This document shows, in pieces, positions 14,463-16,145 of a stretch of DNA of 16,145 nt; within the stretch, counting starts at the first letter, position 1; each line of letters begins with the position of its first letter. The position numbers and the translations under genes were made by a program. The stretch comes from Alphaproteobacteria bacterium UBA2903 (GTDB lineage: Bacteria; Pseudomonadota; Alphaproteobacteria; CAAGCB01; CAG-977), in the NCBI GenBank assembly GCA_002349565.1, contig DEDN01000016.1, positions 101,052-117,196 of the forward strand, given 5' to 3'. Under the pieces are notes generated by a model that was given only the letters and a program-made list of their open reading frames with translations, had not been told where the DNA came from and searched no databases.

Positions 14463-14478
14463 AGGGATTTTTAATTTA

Positions 14479-14501
14479 TTTTCCCCTACAATGGGGGAAA
14501 A
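14479..14501 (+). promoter_or_regulatory. Hairpin with a -10-like box in its loop, upstream of the beta-repeat gene
   Basis: TTTTCCCC (14479-14486) and GGGGAAAA (14494-14501) form an 8-bp inverted repeat around TACAATG. TACAAT is itself a good -10 hexamer, but no -35 is visible at 16-18 nt. It could be an operator-flanked promoter or a weak structure between the two genes. Without a T tract on either side an intrinsic terminator is unlikely. It is the only structure in the 62-bp gap before the gene at 14525. Confidence 0.25.
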
Positions 14502-14524
14502 ACGCAACTCGAATGGAGTCTATT

Positions 14525-15403
14525 ATGCAGGATTTGGAATTACGCGTTCAGGATTTGGAACAAAAGTGCCGCACGCTGAAACGCTGGATCGGCGGATTGA
14601 CGTGCTGTATGGTTTTGGCGGCAATGTCGGGCGCGGCGACGCTGAACCGTTCGGCGAACGCGGCAACCGAAAAAGCGGTCACACCGCATGAACTCGGGCT
14701 TCCCTCTGTTGTCGAAGCGCAGGTTTTCATGCTCAAAGACTCCGAAGGCAACATTCGCGGCATCTGGAACGCAGACGACACGACGACTTCGTTCGCCATG
14801 ATGCACAAAGGCAAATTCCCCATCATCGCCATGGCGGTTGACAACAAAAACGCGTCGCTGGGTTTGACCGACGTTTACAAAGGCAAGATCAACATCGGGT
14901 TGAACAACGCCATCCGTTCAATCGCCGTTTCCGACGACACGAACAAAAACAGCGTTTATATGGGATTGACGGGATCGGGCGAAGCGTCCATCGATTTGGT
15001 CAGCTCGGGCGATTCGTCAATCGCCATTGACGGCAAAACCGCCAGCATCGACATGACGGGCGACCGTACGGTCGTGGCTATGGCGGAAACGGTCGGATCG
15101 ACGGCGGCTTTGCAGGCTCAGCCCGGCAGCAGCACGCTGACGTTCCTGGATCACGCGGGGACCAAGACTTTGGACGTTTCCACGGTTGACGGCAAAACGT
15201 CGGTCTTTATGCACTCCCCCGCCACCAAAGAGGAAAAAACTCTGTCCACCGCCGTCGAAGTGCTGAACGTCACCGTTCCCAAAGCGACCGAAGAAAACGC
15301 CGAAAAGACGGATGCCGCCGCAGCGGAACAGAAAGCGGACGCGGCGCCCAAATCGGCAAACGCCGCCGCGGACTTGAAAAACTATTCCCCCTTTGGCAAA
15401 TAA
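14525..15403 (+). CDS. Membrane-anchored beta-repeat protein, unknown function
   Basis: 292 residues from ATG 14525, chosen over 14513 because GGAG (14515-14518) lies 6 nt before it. The N terminus is a short coiled coil (LELRVQDLEQKCRTLKR, heptad-like) leading into a membrane helix at about 21-40. The extracytoplasmic part (about 60-250) is built of short repeats of about 20-25 residues of the form hydrophobic strand, [DN]-x-x-G-[KN]-x-x, strand, for example VFMLKDSEGNIRGIWN, AMAVDNKNASLGLTD and GKINIGLNN, which suggests a beta-helix or stacked beta-hairpins. I recall similar coil-helix-repeat proteins in diverse bacteria, all without a known function. The tail (about 252-285) is Ala/Lys/Glu-rich. 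A strong terminator follows 3 nt after the stop. Confidence 0.85.
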   Translation: MQDLELRVQDLEQKCRTLKRWIGGLTCCMVLAAMSGAATLNRSANAATEKAVTPHELGLPSVVEAQVFMLKDSEGNIRGIWNADDTTTSFAMMHKGKFPIIAMAVDNKNASLGLTDVYKGKINIGLNNAIRSIAVSDDTNKNSVYMGLTGSGEASIDLVSSGDSSIAIDGKTASIDMTGDRTVVAMAETVGSTAALQAQPGSSTLTFLDHAGTKTLDVSTVDGKTSVFMHSPATKEEKTLSTAVEVLNVTVPKATEENAEKTDAAAAEQKADAAPKSANAAADLKNYSPFGK

Positions 15404-15406
15404 CCG

Positions 15407-15438
15407 AAAAAAGGTCGGTTTCAACACCGACCTTTTTT
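15407..15438 (+). terminator. Rho-independent terminator
   Basis: AAAAAAGGTCGGT (15407-15419) pairs perfectly with ACCGACCTTTTTT (15426-15438) around a 6-nt loop, giving a GC-rich core followed by T residues. Because the stem is flanked by A and T tracts it should work in both directions. It separates the beta-repeat gene from the DUF192 gene, whose ATG comes only 17 nt later. Confidence 0.95.
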
Positions 15439-15455
15439 GTTTTCAGGAATCTTGA

Positions 15456-15920
15456 ATGCGTTTTGTTGCTGCATCGCTGTTTTTTCTGCTGTTCTGCACT
15501 TCGTTCGCATCGGCGCAGACCGTTTTGTTTGACAAAGCCGATTTGACCGTGCAAAAAGCGGACGGTTCGACATTGACGATACAAACGGAACTGGCGGACA
15601 CCCCCGCAAAGCAGGCGCGCGGGCTGATGTTCCGCGCGGAAATGGCTGAAAACGCAGGCATGCTGTTTGATTTCGGCAAACCGCGCCCCGTTACCATGTG
15701 GATGGCAAACACGCCTCTGTCGCTGGATATGCTGTTTTTCGACAACGACGGAACGGTCAACGAAATCGTCAGCGGAACAGTCCCTTTTTCACGCGAACGC
15801 ATTGCGTCAAGCTTCAAAAGCCGCGGTGTGCTGGAATTGAACGCGGGCGCGTCCGACCGAATGAACATAAAAGTCGGGGACAAGCTTTTATTGCTTGAAA
15901 ACGGTTTGAAAGTCCGTTAA
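15456..15920 (+). CDS. Secreted DUF192 family protein
   Basis: 154 residues, the usual size for the family. A signal peptide (about 1-20, ending ASA) is followed by the DUF192 domain with its three blocks: AKQARGLMFR (51-60), MLFDFGKPRPVTMWMANTPLSLDMLFFD (69-96, including the conserved MWM-x-NT and LDM) and VLELNAG (125-131). The family is common in bacteria and archaea, forms a small beta-barrel and is exported; its biochemical role is unknown. AGGA lies 8 nt before the ATG. The gene sits between a strong terminator and a tRNA gene 15 nt downstream. Because the terminator lies right before its start, it needs either read-through or a promoter overlapping the terminator stem; I see no clear promoter. 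Confidence 0.93.
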   Translation: MRFVAASLFFLLFCTSFASAQTVLFDKADLTVQKADGSTLTIQTELADTPAKQARGLMFRAEMAENAGMLFDFGKPRPVTMWMANTPLSLDMLFFDNDGTVNEIVSGTVPFSRERIASSFKSRGVLELNAGASDRMNIKVGDKLLLLENGLKVR

Positions 15921-15935
15921 TTTTCGTTTTGTTGT

Positions 15936-16012
15936 CGGGGCGTGGCTCAGCCTGGTAGAGCGTCTGCTTTGGGAGCAGAATGTCGCAGGTTCGAATCCTG
16001 TCGCCCCGACCA
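15936..16012 (+). tRNA. tRNA-Pro (anticodon UGG)
   Basis: 77 nt with encoded CCA. All stems pair: acceptor CGGGGCG/CGCCCCG plus discriminator A, D arm GCTC/GAGC with loop AGCCTGGTA, anticodon stem TCTGC/GCAGA with loop TTTGGGA (anticodon TGG at 34-36, reading CCA and, with U34 modification, other Pro codons), and T arm GCAGG/CCTGT with loop TTCGAAT. The C1 opening of the acceptor stem is typical of proline tRNAs. It follows the DUF192 stop by 15 nt, so it may be processed from a shared transcript. Confidence 0.98.
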
Positions 16013-16060
16013 TTCATGCAGAATTAAGTATTTCCCGCACAGAGAAGACAACAAACCCGA

Positions 16061-16145
16061 AATTGCGAGGCGGATGCAATCCGCCGCGGCAATCTCCGCC
16101 TTGGTCGGCACGAGTGCCACAGTCCACACGAAAAAAATCGCAATT
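16061..16145. repeat. Palindromic intergenic repeat, possibly continuing past the window
   Basis: The core at 16062-16093 is a nested dyad: ATTGC, then GGCGGAT-GCA-ATCCGCC (perfect 7-bp stem, 3-nt loop, 16069-16085), then GCAAT. It resembles the dispersed ATTGCGAG...GCAATCTC intergenic repeats that I recall from several bacterial genomes. A second small dyad (GGCAC-GA-GTGCC, 16108-16119) follows. AATTGCGA at 16061-16068 is matched by its exact reverse complement TCGCAATT at 16138-16145, the last bases of the window, so the unit may be an 85-bp element with terminal inverted repeats. No gene is seen in 16013-16145. Confidence 0.6.

Noticed and set aside
15814..16129. Minus-strand frames reading GDRIRTCDILLPKQ and GRQDSNLRHSAPKADALPG
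   Set aside because: They are the antisense of the tRNA-Pro gene, a well-known source of spurious annotated proteins in many genomes.

Overview
The window reads as chromosomal sequence from an alphaproteobacterium of moderate GC content. This placement rests on three things: a molybdopterin-binding/nucleotidyltransferase fusion of a type I know mainly from Alphaproteobacteria, a local cluster of GANTC sites (the CcrM methylation motif of that class), and a Panacea/SocA-like protein. It is an inference from gene content, not a database match. Coding density is high and almost every gene fits one of four transcription units.

Region 1 (about 1-5375, minus strand): a Bat/aerotolerance-type operon, batA-like, then a batB-batC fusion, then batD-like, with joints of 3 nt and -1 nt. 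After 57 nt comes the N-terminal part of a multi-pass membrane sensor that runs off the left edge. A plausible promoter lies between batA and the divergent gene at 5470. The usual MoxR ATPase and DUF58 partners are not beside batA.

Region 2 (5470-8583, plus strand): four tightly spaced genes ending at a strong intrinsic terminator. They are an unrecognised protein with a PD-(D/E)XK-like motif, a Sel1-repeat lipoprotein, the ABC-F translation factor EttA, and a 74-residue secreted four-cysteine protein whose start codon overlaps the ettA stop. An AT-rich spacer of about 290 bp with six GANTC sites follows, leading into a small ribbon-helix-helix-like gene at 8872.

Region 3 (9096-13931, minus strand): a 1016-residue AsmA/YdbH-like membrane-anchored protein with a long proline-rich cytoplasmic tail, followed after 9 nt by the molybdopterin-binding/NTP-transferase fusion. 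The latter converges on the ribbon-helix-helix gene so closely that one TTAA supplies both stop codons.

Region 4 (13932-16145, plus strand): a Panacea (DUF4065) domain protein without an evident toxin partner, a membrane-anchored beta-repeat protein of unknown function, an intrinsic terminator, a secreted DUF192 protein, and tRNA-Pro(UGG) 15 nt downstream. The right end holds a palindromic repeat with 8-bp outer inverted ends that reach exactly to the window edge.

I found no CRISPR array, transposase, phage module or rRNA. The least ordinary content is the nuclease-like/lipoprotein pair, the GANTC-rich spacer, the two orphan antitoxin-like genes (ribbon-helix-helix and Panacea), and the dyad repeat beyond the tRNA.
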